Part shown: in pieces, positions 47,720 to 58,183 of the stretch
Numbering within the stretch: the first letter of the stretch is position 1
How the letters are laid out: each line of letters starts with the position of its first letter
Assembly: GCA_015178975.1 (NCBI GenBank)
Contig: WHVD01000056.1
Location: forward strand, 372,001 to 436,000
Length of the DNA stretch: 64,000 bases
Direction: 5' to 3'
Origin: Hysterangium stoloniferum
Taxonomy: Eukaryota > Basidiomycota > Agaricomycetes > Hysterangiales > Hysterangiaceae
The notes under the pieces: model-generated
What the model saw: only the letters and a program-made list of their open reading frames with translations
Told to the model about the DNA's origin: nothing
Database searches by the model: none
Made by a program: the position numbers and the translations under genes

Positions 47720-47850
47720 TACCTGCTCCATCCCCATCTCACAATGCTATTGACCTCATCAGAGCCCACAGGCTTTCTAACTAGTCTTCACTCCATGCCC
47801 ATCTCTCATATCACAATGCTCACTTGACCTCATCAGAGCCTGTGGGCTTT
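47720..47850 (+). repeat. LTR-J piece
   Basis: Contains two copies of 'gacctcatcagagcc...gtgggctt', related to the 'agtcggagcccacaggct' part of the LTR-J at 49389. It continues at 51873 after LTR-H is removed. Confidence 0.55.
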
Positions 47851-48269
47851 TGTTATGTATTTCTAGGTTTTTCCTGATTTTTAACCAATCTCCCCTAACA
47901 AATTGCAAAAAAGAAGATTTAAATGTATTTATATCATGACGATAAAATTGTACAATATTGTCCTAATTTACCTTAAAGTTATGCAATTTATTTCGTAATT
48001 TTATCTTATAAACTGGGAGAGCTACAAAATTTCTATCTTTTATTATTTTTTAATTAATATGTCATTTACTGGCGACTCAGCACTTATGCACAACATGTGA
48101 GAGATCACGTGATATTCACATGACATTTCAAACTCCAACAAGGACAAAATGTAATGTGAAATAATCATGCATAATCAAGGCAAAATATATATTTATATAT
48201 TATTATAATAATATATAATAATATCAAACTGGCCACCTGGTTATTACACAATGCACGGGAAAATCATCA

Positions 48270-48380
48270 CAATGGGTGACAGTAGTCACAACAGGTGACA
48301 GTAGTCACAACAGGTGACAGTAGTCACAACAGGTGACAGTAGTCACAACAGGTGACAGTAGTCACAACAGGTGATAGTAG
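48270..48380. repeat. 19-base minisatellite in LTR-H
   Basis: Five to six copies of GTGACAGTAGTCACAACAG. The unit is an imperfect palindrome around GTGAC/GTCAC. It takes the place of the GTCACAGAGGCGCGCGACA array of the other copy. Confidence 0.9.
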
Positions 48381-48804
48381 TCACAAGGGCACGCAACAGT
48401 CACAAGGGCGTGCAACAGTCACAATGTGTGACAGTCACAAGATGCGGAGGGTGTTATACACACACAGGCATGAGAGCATTATATCATCATGTATGCCTCT
48501 GCAGAAAAAACCAGAAACTCCTGAAATATTCCAGTGGCTTCCAAAGGAACAGAAGATAATAGGCACAAATAGTAGATAGAATATTGTAGAATGTTCTATT
48601 ATGCCAAGAACATTCTATAATGTCTTAGAAGTAGTCAGAACCTTCTGTAATGCTCTAGAAAATTCTAGAAAATTCTAAATGACATCATTCCTCCCAGAAT
48701 AACATCATTCAATCTTCTAGAATCTTCTAAATGTCTCAGACTAAAATGTATATAAGGAGCTCAGCTCCAGCCTTGAATAGAACATCATATCTTATCATAT
48801 CATC

Positions 48805-49614
48805 TGTTACGACTGGAATTCCCACTGGACTCCAGGCACTAACTTATACACACCCACACCTTATACGCACCAATTGTCAGTTTACCGGAATTCCTGCCAG
48901 ACTCCATACATCAGACTTGTCCACGTTCGACTTCGTTACATCATGTATCAGTCACTGGAATACCTGCCAGACTCCATCCCTGTCTATGTCCAACCTCGTC
49001 CCACGCATCAGTCACTGGACCCCGCTCGGAGAACCCATCATCCCTCTAACTGAGCCCTGTTCCCATTTTAGTCAATGACCTGTCACGATTCGGACTCCGC
49101 TCCCGCTCCATTTCCCATTATGGTTTATGATTTGTCATGATTCAGACTCCACTCCATTCTGTCCCATTCCTGACACCAAATTAGATGTTTACTTATCCTG
49201 TTTTATGTTTTGCTAGTTTCATTTCATTATTACTGGATTTGGTATGTTATTCATTCCACAGTCTACATATATAGTCTGGCAGATGTTGTACATACAATCC
49301 AGTCAGAAAATCAGCTTAGATTCTCCCCAGCAATCTAGTACATTTTCTGCTCTAAACTCCTCTTTGAATTACACTGCTCTCACTAGTCGGAGCCCACAGG
49401 CTCCAACGCATCTATCACTCAACCTCCGACTTATTTATCTCAACTCCCCAACCTCTTGACCCACGAACTCTGCCTGGACTCCCTGGGATTCCCATCTGCC
49501 CGTTTGAAATTGGACAACATGATCTCACAAGGGCGCAGCTTATAAGCTGAAGCCAAGTCCTATTAGATTTCCTGTGGGTTTCTCCGGAAACCCTCCATGT
49601 ACGCACCCTTGACA
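48805..49614 (+). repeat. Solo LTR-J
   Basis: TGTTACGACTGGAATTCCC...CACCCTTGACA, 810 bases, duplication TCATC (48800-48804, 49615-49619). Confidence 0.92.
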
Positions 49615-49740
49615 TCATCTCACCAACCCACCACATCTGTGTGTCACTGCAGCAAGCAGCCTATTCCACCCCAATCTGGGCAGTTGGACATCTAATTCCA
49701 CCTCTATCAGAGTTGTTGGCCCAATCAGATCCCTTGTCAC

Positions 49741-50284
49741 TGTTACGACCCATTCCTGGATGTTTCAATATCCGACTTCCGATCTCCAACTATGGAACAT
49801 CATAGTTACCGTATCATCCGCGTTCTTCCCTTGTTCCACATTTGGTAATTTGTCCATTGACAAGTATTCACTCATTTGTTTGTTGTATTCCCGTTTCGGA
49901 ATATTGTCTCCCTAATATGTCTTATTGTATTTCTGTTTTAAGAACACTTCCGTTTCCATCTTATTATGGTCTTAGTTTGTAGTACAATAATGAGTAGACT
50001 TATATTAGTTTCCGTGAATTTGTACTTTACCTTAGATCTGATATCGACTTAGTTTCTTATTCCTCCTCCCGTCTTTCTGTACGCTCGATATTTGGAACTC
50101 TTCAGAACTCTGAATATCCATATCTTCCATCGTAAGCCTTACTTCCGAAATTAAGGACTTTGAGCGTTTGCGTAGAGGCGCAGCACATAAGCTGAAGCCG
50201 ACGTCCTGACCCTATCCACTAGTTCCCAACTTCCCAGTGACTTTCCAATAGTTCCAGAATAAGTTCCCGACACGGCACTTAACA
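49741..50284 (+). repeat. Solo LTR-I
   Basis: TGTTACGACCCATTCC...CGGCACTTAACA, 544 bases, duplication GTCAC (49736-49740, 50285-50289). Close match to 26821-27406. Confidence 0.95.
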
Positions 50285-50335
50285 GTCACCTCAATCTGAG
50301 TTGTTGACTGATCTGTTGTTTTCCCTGTCACCTCA

Positions 50336-50966
50336 TGTGAGAGGTATGGTGAAATACACTCAGGAAATATAGTCGGATAAGCTCTTACTATATTCCCTTT
50401 ATTATTTCTGTTTTCTCTCTTTTATTATATATCTATAATTAGTTCGACGACCTATGTATGTGGTACATCGACTCTTGTGGGCGCACACACGCCAGACTTA
50501 TGTATTCTAGCGCCCGTAGTTTAGAACTCAGACACTTTTACACCGCAACCACGACTTACCCAGACACCTGTTAGTGTCCTGTAAGTTGTGATTGGTGTAT
50601 CGTCTCGACCATCACAGATGGGCTTTAGCTACCCACTCAATCAGAGTTTCGAACTGTACCAGTCGAAACTCAATCCTTATCTCAACCCGCATGGGCTACA
50701 TCCACGCTACTCTATTATTCAACTCTCTAGTTACTCTACTTGCACTCGAGCAGTCGTTCAGAATCACACTTAACAGTCGATTCTACTTATTCATTCTAGC
50801 TATCTACCTTACTTTAGATAGCTACTTCTCTCTACCGTATTGAACTAAGCAGTCAATACGCATTCAGTCTGTATTAGACTTAGACAGTCAATACATCCTG
50901 GTGTCGTACCTAAACGGTTGATATTCTTCGTATATAGAACGGTTAGAACTTCCACCACTCTTCACA
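50336..50966 (+). repeat. Solo LTR, D-group (F type)
   Basis: TGTGAGAGGTATGGTG...CCACTCTTCACA, 631 bases, duplication CCTCA (50331-50335, 50967-50971). Reverse of the copy at 7492. Confidence 0.95.
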
Positions 50967-51872
50967 CCTCAATCTGAGTTGTTGACTGATCTGTTGTTTC
51001 CCCTGTCACCTCAATCTGAGTTGTTGACTGATCTGTTGTTTTCCCTGTCACCTCAATCTGAGTTGTTGACTTTTGTTCCCCCTTGCCACTTCTTAGTTAA
51101 ATAGTTGGCTTTTATATATTATTATTTCCACCTCGGTTAGAGTTGTTGGCTATCAACCAATAATATATAAATAATCTTATACTATAGTCACCTCTTAATT
51201 GAGTACTGATTATTAGTTTTCCTTACTTTGTTATTTATAGTCTAAGACTTCAGTCACCTCTAGTTGAGTAATTTGACTGTTTATTACATTGCAAATAATC
51301 CCTGTTCCATTGCTCATTTATTGTGAATCAGTAAAGCATGTTCACATAATATCTTAAGTGTTTGAGATAAATAAATACTGAGAATATCCTTGAGATCCTT
51401 AAGACTACATTAAGATCCTGATAAGTTAGTATCACAGTAGACCCTGTAGGTTAGTGTAAATAAAGCATATATTAACCAAATAGTGTTTTATTCTATATCT
51501 AATCTTTTGACCTATTTATAAATATTTTTACTGTTTGATAAATAGTATAAAATATATATAAACTAGCTAGAATTGAAGTCGAATCTAGTTTTGGAATCAG
51601 TGAATTGTTATTCATATTTTAGTAGTTGTTTTCATAGAAAAAGAACAGCTTGCAAAAGCAGCTCTCAAAGCCTTCTTTGTGAAGTAGGGTGCATATATTC
51701 AAGTAAACTCTTGACTTCAGGGGTTCTAAGTCTATTCAGGCTGCCACTGATTAATATCAAATACTTAAATTATTTTACCTTGCAGTAAATTGAGTATTTG
51801 CACATTTTGATAGAGCATTGGACTCCTTTTTCAGAAAATAGTATTAAAATAAGGCTAATACATCACAGCTTT

Positions 51873-52174
51873 CTGAATGGTCTCTCAACCTATCAACCCT
51901 TGACCTCCGGCACCGCAGCCAACCCCACCCACACATCCCCTGAACCCCTTGTTGTCACCCTATCAACTATACCTGGACTCCCTGGGTTTCCCATCCACCT
52001 GTTTGAAATTGGACACTACAATCTCGTGAGAGTGCAGCCTATAAGCTGAAGCCAAGTCCTACTGGATTATCTGTGGGTTTCTCCAGAAGCCCTCCACTAA
52101 GCTCTGCACGCATCTTAACAAAAGGTCAATATTCTTCATATATTGAGTGGTCAGAACTTCCACAACTCTTCACA
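51873..52174 (+). repeat. Tails of LTR-J and LTR-E
   Basis: 51873-52120 is the end of LTR-J (core at about 52033-52052, end CATCTTAACA). 52121-52174 is the end of the D-group LTR-E (AGAACTTCCACAACTCTTCACA-like). Together they close the nest opened at 9479 and 13776. Confidence 0.7.
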
Positions 52175-52745
52175 CTAATGGCTATGTATGAACCTCCTTT
52201 AAAGCAGACCAGACTTCTGCCACAGTGTCTATGGATTAGATGCCATGACCAACTGGGTTTTTCACATTGAGGTCAACCATCACTTTTGCATATGTATGTG
52301 TTATGCTGTTCCCATCCCTCAGGTGAAGGGTTCTTGGATCCTCAGTAACTTGTTGGTGTAGGTATGGTGCTGGGTGTGAGTGGGGATGGCTTCAGAATGG
52401 TCCCATCCATGTATCCTTGGATACCTTGTGCACCTGTGGCAGACCAGATGATGTCATGCCATATGAACCAATCATGTCCATCAAACTGGTCTTTGGCTGG
52501 TAGCATAAAAAGTGCTGGTCAATATATTTATTTGGTGTAAGTAAGATGTGAGTAGGAGTCAGGTTCAGATAATCTGGGCTCAGTCAGTCAGCCAGGGTCA
52601 GGTGCAGTGGTGGCTTAGCAGGTCCATAATCTGTAACAAATACAATAATGAATGAACTATACAAAAATATGATAATGGGTAATGTATCTCAGTTGACACA
52701 AATCACTGATTCAACTGAGGTATGGGGCTGCTAGTATCAAAGATA
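52175..52745 (-). pseudogene. Copia remnant: LTR end, primer site and start of gag
   Basis: On the minus strand, from about 52735: an LTR end (CTCAGTTGA..., then TTGTTACA), a primer-site-like GATTATGGACCTGC, and then sequence matching the gag of the copia element at 42211-42560 (for example the region at 52390-52510). The copy is cut at 52175 by the end of LTR-E, so LTR-E's element was inserted in it. Confidence 0.7.
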
Positions 52746-53102
52746 AATAAAGACAAGGGATGGGTGAGACATGGTATGGGTGTTAGGGTGCGAGAACCTA
52801 ATTCAACACTTCATGGTATCCCCAGGCCCACGGATAGGAGAAAACAAAACATGGTGTCACGTGATATCGTGTGTTCGAAGAATTAACCTCTTCGTCAGCT
52901 GTAGTAGGGTCCTTGACATGATTTATAATCCCCCGCAACTCAAAAATAATATCTAATATTTAGCGATGACCAGTTCCGCGTATCTAGTATAAAGCCGAAG
53001 TAGGATTGGTGAAGATGGTGGATGACGTGTAACATATGTGACCACGACCCTGGGGCCCGCTTGACTGTCGAGACCCCGACGACCTACATCTTGCCCAAAT
53101 TC

Positions 53103-54147
53103 ATGTCGCAAACCTCGCAAGCAGGGCCCTCCAATGGGACGGCAGTGTCATATACCCCACAGATGAGAGTCACTAAAGAGTCCTACACAAATCCTCTAGT
53201 CGCGCAGGGCGATGGGTGGACAAGATCTCTCGTACAATTGGCTAAAACAGCCGAGCTGAAGTAAGTGCTTGTCTTTCGTGCAACTTAAGAATCAAGCATC
53301 AGTCAGCTCTTACATCTTCCCGGTTTGTTCACCTAGGAAACACGCGTTGACGCTGCAAGTTCACACTGCTCATATACTGTCGGCGCATGCATCTTTGGAT
53401 GAAAAGGGGAAGGCTCTTCAGGACGTGAAAGAACAGAAAAATAGGCGTGTCTTTTGGAGATTTTTAACAATATGTATTAATGCGAGAATATAGGCTGGAG
53501 AGCGAGAGAACAAGGCTGCTGAATTGCTTGCGTGAGGTACGTATGACGGTGGAGGCTCCGCGACTTGTCTCATGGCATATTCCACACAGGTCAACGAGGA
53601 TCGCGACAAAGTGCGCTTTCAACGAATTATCTGGGATGGCCATTGATCCAATGCACAGGTCGATATTCTGGAGACGACAATCAACAAAGAGTGAGAGGAT
53701 CAAGCTATTATTTCACGAACCGAGTGGTCAAACGAGTATTTGCTAGATGTGATGATTTGCGCGCCAAAATCAAGCAAATAACGGACGGCGATTATGCAGC
53801 TGCCAAACATGACGTCGACATGCTGCGACAGGAGCTCGGACAGGAACCATTGCCAAGTTTACAACATATGCTGGACGAGAAGAATGCTGCGTTGAGTGTC
53901 CTTTGATTTTTCCGGCAAATTTTAGGAGGTTCATTGTGGATTCTGCAGTTACCTTCGTGGACGCCGACTGAGTGCTAATGGTGAATCTGCAAACATAAAT
54001 ACGAATAAGAAGCGAATGGCCCCAACTCCAAAACCAGATGAAATTCCGGCGACAGGGGAAACACCCGCTAAACGGCCTAGAGGAAGACCCAGAGGCAGTA
54101 AAAACAAAAACAAGCCAGCAGGGACTGGGGATGAAGGCACGGGATAA
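53103..54147 (+). CDS. Coiled-coil protein with C-terminal AT-hook, 7 exons
   Basis: Exons 53103-53260, 53337-53444, 53494-53536, 53590-53610, 53659-53690, 53747-53890 and 53949-54147 keep one frame throughout (705 bases, 234 residues). An upstream ATG at 53022 in the same frame is a possible alternative start. Residues about 50-165 are charged and heptad-like (KGKALQDVKEQKNRLESERT, TINKECDDLRAKIKQITDGD), which suggests a coiled coil. The C-terminus has KRPRGRPRGSKNKNK, an AT-hook of the GRP core type, so a nuclear DNA-binding or chromatin role is likely. The second intron (53445-53493) has a GC donor (AG/GCGTGT); the GT donor one base later gives a stop. Family not recognised. First host gene after the transposon nest. 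Confidence 0.7.
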
Positions 54148-54415
54148 ATAGTTGATTCAGAATTATGTTTTCTCGTGACACGATGTATCCGTGTCGTGTA
54201 GGAAGGGGAGATGTGGTTTTTGTAGTTACAGATCGTAGCGTGTGACATGTGACCACTTCACGCGAACTCATTTCAGCAATTAACCCATTGAAATTATATT
54301 TACATAGGCACTTCCGGCGTTAGGCCAGCCATTACAGTGGGCCCAACGTTTACCTGGAGTATTCGCATAGTGGTTGGCTGCGACACACTGATACTTAATA
54401 CGCGAACCCCTAACC

Positions 54416-55111
54416 ATGGTAGTCTCCACCACGACTGCAGGTGTACCATCATCGTCCACGCTCTCTCGACCCAGTATTCTGCGAACAAAATCCAGCTCGG
54501 ATGTATCTATCGCATCGAACGACCCGAAGACATATAATATCACATTTGCGCCGTTGCCTGTCATAGAGCCGCGGAAACGACGTAGTAATCGTCCCATAGG
54601 ACTCGCAGGTCGCGCTGAGATGTTACGAAAATCACGGAAGCACTTTATAGTCCCAGAGAACACCTGTGAGGAGGAAGAGGAATATGTATCTCAGAGGAAT
54701 GACGATGATATACCGCTACCAGACATTGGAAAACTGGTAAAGGGGCTGTGGAGGAGTATCTCGCGAGGCGCGGGAGATAAGAACAGCCGTGAGGCCCCGC
54801 ACGATTCATCGTTACGATGCCAGCATGGTGGTTGTACAGCCACGCAACACGAAGGAGACGACGAGGAAAAGGAGTCGGAGGGGAACGTGTGGATGGAACA
54901 GGTCACTTGGTCGCCGAAGTTGGGTTTTGCGGCGGCGTCGTTTTCGTTACATGATCCGATCAAAAATACTCAGGGCACCACTTCAAGTACCGGAACATTC
55001 CTGGAAAAATTGGAGGGTATGAAGGATGGAGAGGGTGGAAGGACGAGAGACAGTGACGAGCACGACCTAGATGTGAGAGCAGATACTGCGATTGCAGTCG
55101 CGGTTGCGTAG
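54416..55111 (+). CDS. Hypothetical protein, 231 residues
   Basis: Single open frame starting in ACCATGG context. The N-terminus is Ser/Thr-rich (SRPSILRTKSSSDVSIA). A basic conserved-looking block follows, PRKRRSNRPIGLAGRAEMLR, then an acidic run (CEEEEEYVSQRNDDDIPLPD). A Lys/Arg/Ser-rich middle leads to a short segment VTWSPKLGFAAASFSLHDP and an acidic tail. No membrane segment and no catalytic motif. The basic block could be a nuclear localisation signal. I think similar short proteins exist in mushrooms but cannot name a family. It starts 268 bases after the AT-hook gene and runs the same way. Confidence 0.6.
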   Translation: MVVSTTTAGVPSSSTLSRPSILRTKSSSDVSIASNDPKTYNITFAPLPVIEPRKRRSNRPIGLAGRAEMLRKSRKHFIVPENTCEEEEEYVSQRNDDDIPLPDIGKLVKGLWRSISRGAGDKNSREAPHDSSLRCQHGGCTATQHEGDDEEKESEGNVWMEQVTWSPKLGFAAASFSLHDPIKNTQGTTSSTGTFLEKLEGMKDGEGGRTRDSDEHDLDVRADTAIAVAVA

Positions 55112-55690
55112 AATATATTGTGCTATATACCCTTTAATATGTTTATTACGTTACTGATTACTGGTGGCTTTCACACACAAATAGATCTGTTACTCGGTAG
55201 CTGACCAGATAGAGGACATTGCTCCCATATCCTAAACCCGGACCTGCAGCATGCTACCGAGCTCAGTTGATGACTGGTGAATAATACGTATCTGGCTTAG
55301 TGCGATGATATCAAAAAGCAAGGTGTATTTTTACGCATTCATCCACACGTGATATTCCCCTTACTTAGAAAAATTTGCCATGTCAACCTCGCGCAGAATC
55401 TACATCTACTCATCGCCGTCATTGGCCGCCAGTAATGGTCGCGATGAGGAAAAACGGTACTTGACGTTGCTGGATCCCTTTTCAGGGCAGCATCGCACCG
55501 ATTAGGTTGGTGTACAGCATCAAGATCAAGGTCACCAAATCCATCAGTGCGCGCTATCTTGCCGATATGAATAATGCTATATGAAGCCGGTATATGAAGC
55601 AGCGGCATCACCTCTTTTCACGCCTGTGGTTACTTTCATCCCCTTTCCTAATACTTTCACGACCTCCTTCCCGTGACTCTTACAGCATAG
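55112..55690. other. Intergenic
   Basis: Between the 231-residue protein and the SH3 gene. No ORF or RNA gene that I can support. It probably holds the 3' end of the first and the promoter of the second. Confidence 0.5.
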
Positions 55691-56633
55691 ATGGCTCCTT
55701 CTACTAGCTCTCATTTTCATGCTGAACGCAAGCTCGCTCGGCATTTTTCTGCCAAGCGCAGCATCGAGTCGCACTCTGGACGCGACTTCGTTTCTTCCTC
55801 ACAAATTCCTACCCCGACAAGCTCACCTTCAAAGTCAGGCCCGGCTGGTGTAACGTTGCCCCCCCATGGTACCGCAGCGTTGGTTGGAATCATTGTAGTT
55901 CTCTCATTTTTCGTCCTGGGTTCGTCTCAAATTATTTCACCGTCGCGAACCGGTCTTTGACACTTGATTCGCAGCTTTCGCGGCCTGGAGAATTTGGGTG
56001 TACCGACGAAACAAGCGTACCCCTCCCTCGGAGAAGTTTGGTCAGAATGTGGGGATGTACGACGCGGTCGACGAAGACATAGTCAAGCGTTCTTCATCAA
56101 GCACTATTTTAGTTGCCGCGCCATCCGGCGTGAAGCCCGTCTTAATACGAGGCGGCGGCTCGGGCGAGTTTAAGATCAATCTCGCATACCAGCCAAAAGT
56201 CGTCTATGTGGCTCCGCAAGAGCAAAAATCCGCCCCCCCAGGAATCGCTGTTACTCCGGCACCTCCTTCCCTCCAAATCACTCCCCCACCCGCGTATGAC
56301 AAGTCCATCCCTTCTCCCTCCATTTCCCCTCGTACCATTGCCAGCATCGCACCCACGGTGGCAAATGTGAACGCCACAAAATTCCCCCGTCTGGTTATTG
56401 TCGAGTCCACCTTTGCGACGACGCTGAATGACGAGCTAAAGATCCAGGTAGGCGAAACTCTGCGACTATTGGAGGAGTACGAAGATGAATGGTGTCTTGT
56501 TCAACGCGTCGGCCCCAAGAATGCTGAAAAAGGTGTTATACCGCGTTTTTGTGTCGTCGAAAAGCCCGAAGCGCCGCCAGTAAGGAGATCGAAATATATC
56601 CCTCGTTTGACATCAAGCAATGTCAAGATCTAG
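55691..56633 (+). CDS. Single-pass membrane protein with C-terminal SH3 domain (Fus1-like)
   Basis: Two exons, 55691-55919 and 55975-56633, joined by a 55-base intron (GTTCGT...CGCAG) that falls in the membrane segment. 295 residues. The N-terminus is Ser/Pro-rich and extracellular in type. Residues about 62-85 form one transmembrane helix (GTAALVGIIVVLSFFVLAFA) followed by basic residues (RIWVYRRNKR), so the C-terminus should be cytosolic. A Pro-rich linker follows, then an SH3 domain (about 225-285) with LVIVESTFATTLNDELKIQV, GETLRLLEEYEDEWCLVQRV and KGVIPRFCVV. The layout matches yeast Fus1, which acts in cell fusion during mating, but SH3 membrane proteins of this shape have other roles too, so the function is an inference. 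Confidence 0.8.
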
Positions 56634-57353
56634 GTGGCCAATCTCCGGCCTTTCGCTACCGTTGCCACCTTTCGACCCCAAATCACCGATGGGAGTCATC
56701 CGCTCTTTTCTATATTTATTTCCTTCGAACGTTCGCAACGATCATTCGTTGTCCTTTGGCTCCGTTCCACTTCCTTATTCATCTGACCTTGCTGTCGGCT
56801 TTTTTTTGTCATACTTTGACGCGTCGCTCATTTATCTTACAACTTCACCTTTTATTTTTATCATTATTTTCGTCTTCTTCTATGAGCGACGCATTGTGGA
56901 ACATCGACTATATGTCGTCGCGCGAGTCGCCCACGATTTTATCCATCAGGGTGTCATTTTAGATCCCATTTTAAGATATATTGGATTGCCTTTTTCAGAC
57001 GCGACTCAATTATATTGTACGTGTTAAGCGTCAATTAAATAGCTCAGTGACGCTTTGCGGTTAAACAGTCACAATTAATACGAACGCAGATCAAGCTGCT
57101 TAAATATCGTAAAGCATGTATATAGCCCATTTTTTATAGTCAACACGAGCATGTAAGCAGGTAGTAATCCCACATCGCGCGATCCAAATTTTGGGTATCT
57201 GCTTATCTAGTCATGGGTTAAGTTCACCTGGATGGAAATCACACATCAAGGTAACCACGCAAAGGAATCAGTCCAACGTCAATCTGGCACCTTTCAGGAC
57301 GGAACATTTGCGAAGTAGATGAGCGCGAATAACAGTCATGTTGATTTTTGTCT
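56634..57353. other. Intergenic between convergent genes
   Basis: Holds the 3' ends of the SH3 gene (plus) and PAM17 (minus). T-rich stretches lie at 56780-56880. The open frames seen here overlap low-complexity sequence and lack gene features. Confidence 0.5.
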
Positions 57354-58101
57354 CTACTCAGGGTCTACCGAATGCTCTGCCTTCTTACGGAATCTTGACT
57401 GGTCCCTTAACCATTGGCGGTACTGATGTAAAGATCCAATCTTCTCACCTAAAAAAAGCGGAATGATGAACGAAAGGGTGGAGTCGGGAATTGAGGTGGC
57501 TCACCGTGATAGTCGGGTACAGGGTTGGATGGACTTTGCGCTCGAGGATCAACACGGTTGCGGACAATATGGTTATAAAAGTCGCGGTCTCGCGCCTCCA
57601 CCATCGGCAAGATTCTGCGGTGTGTCATGTTCCATGCCATACCACCAAAGGTGGGGCCTAATAGATATCCGAGACCTAGTGGGGTGCAAGAAAGCAAATG
57701 CGCCCATAGAACATATACGACGTACCTCCGCATGCGATTGTGGCTGCTCCTAACACGAAAACGGGATCAACGCCGAATATCAGCTTCGAATGGTCAATTT
57801 CCATAGAGGCAAGGTAATTGGCGCCAACTCCGAAAGCAATGGCTGTGGTAGGAATAGTGACAAACTGTTCCGCGAAGAATTTTATTCAATTATATTCTAG
57901 ATAATGAGGATATATATATATATAAGGACGCACCATCTCCCATCGTCGTTTCGCGCGTCGGATTGCAAGGTACTCGGGCCACGACATCGTCTGTTTGGCA
58001 GTGGCGGCATTCGTCTGCCATCGTACCGACGACTTTATCGCGCGTAGTCGTAACTCGTGAATTCCAAAGGGTGAAAGATGTGTGCGTAAAATGAAAGACA
58101 T
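57354..58101 (-). CDS. PAM17: Mitochondrial import motor subunit PAM17
   Basis: Four exons on the minus strand: 58101-57934, 57864-57726, 57675-57505 and 57448-57354. Total 573 bases, 190 residues, all introns GT...AG and 50-69 bases. An N-terminal basic, Ser-rich presequence-like stretch (MSFILRTHLSPFGIHELRLR) is followed by YLAIRRAKRRWEM, two hydrophobic segments (TIPTTAIAFGVGANYLA and GVDPVFVLGAATIACGGLGY) and the family signature ARDRDFYNHIVRNRVDPRAQ...NPVPDYHGEKIGSLHQYRQW. PAM17 sits in the inner membrane and supports the TIM23-bound import motor that pulls matrix proteins inward. The start lies 82 bases from the divergent SNF2 gene. Confidence 0.93.
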
Positions 58102-58183
58102 AGAGAAAGAGACAACGCGTTGACAAAAAGTGCGAGCGTCAAATGATAGCGCCTATCTCCTAGCGGCATCGAATACTTCCAGA
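58102..58183. promoter_or_regulatory. Shared 82-base divergent promoter
   Basis: Only 82 bases lie between the PAM17 ATG (58101, minus) and the SNF2 ATG (58184, plus). It must hold the 5' leaders of both. No TATA box seen. Confidence 0.5.

Larger units (their letters stand above)
47851..51867 (+). repeat. Giant solo LTR-H, interrupted by three solo LTRs
   Basis: TGTTATGTATTTCTAGG...AATACATCACA, duplication GCTTT (47846-47850 and 51868-51872). After removal of 48805-49614, 49741-50284 and 50336-50966 and their duplications it is about 2.0 kb and follows the copy at 22054-24145 throughout. TATA-like box at 48747. Confidence 0.92.
13776..52120 (+). mobile_element. LTR-J with about 37 kb of nested insertions
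   Basis: Begins TGTTAGGACCAGAAAACC at 13776 and ends CATCTTAACA at 52120. The flanks GAAGG/AAAGG match at 4 of 5 bases, and the two sides rejoin LTR-E. J-type sequence occurs at 13776-14067, 19024-19320, 47720-47850 and 51873-52120. The middle piece 38505-38938 carries a gypsy integrase fragment not found in the other J copies. Confidence 0.65.
9479..52174 (+). mobile_element. LTR-E (D-group) with about 42 kb of nested insertions
   Basis: Starts TGTGAGACCC right after a purine tract (GGGGGGCAC) and the ORFx end, as a 3' LTR should. Its pieces are 9479-9724, 10375-10649, 13709-13775 and the tail 52121-52174 ending CTCTTCACA. Joined in this order they follow the D-group LTR at 50336-50966. The gaps are filled by a solo LTR, a Tc1 transposon and LTR-J, each with its own terminal repeats and target duplication. 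Confidence 0.75.

Noticed and set aside
54280..54963. Minus-strand frames opposite the 231-residue protein
   Set aside because: Low-quality mirror readings. The plus frame has a good start context and coherent charge blocks.
57449..57733. A 94-residue minus ORF starting MRRYVVYVLWAH as a separate gene
   Set aside because: Its first part is a PAM17 intron read through. The rest is PAM17 exon 3.
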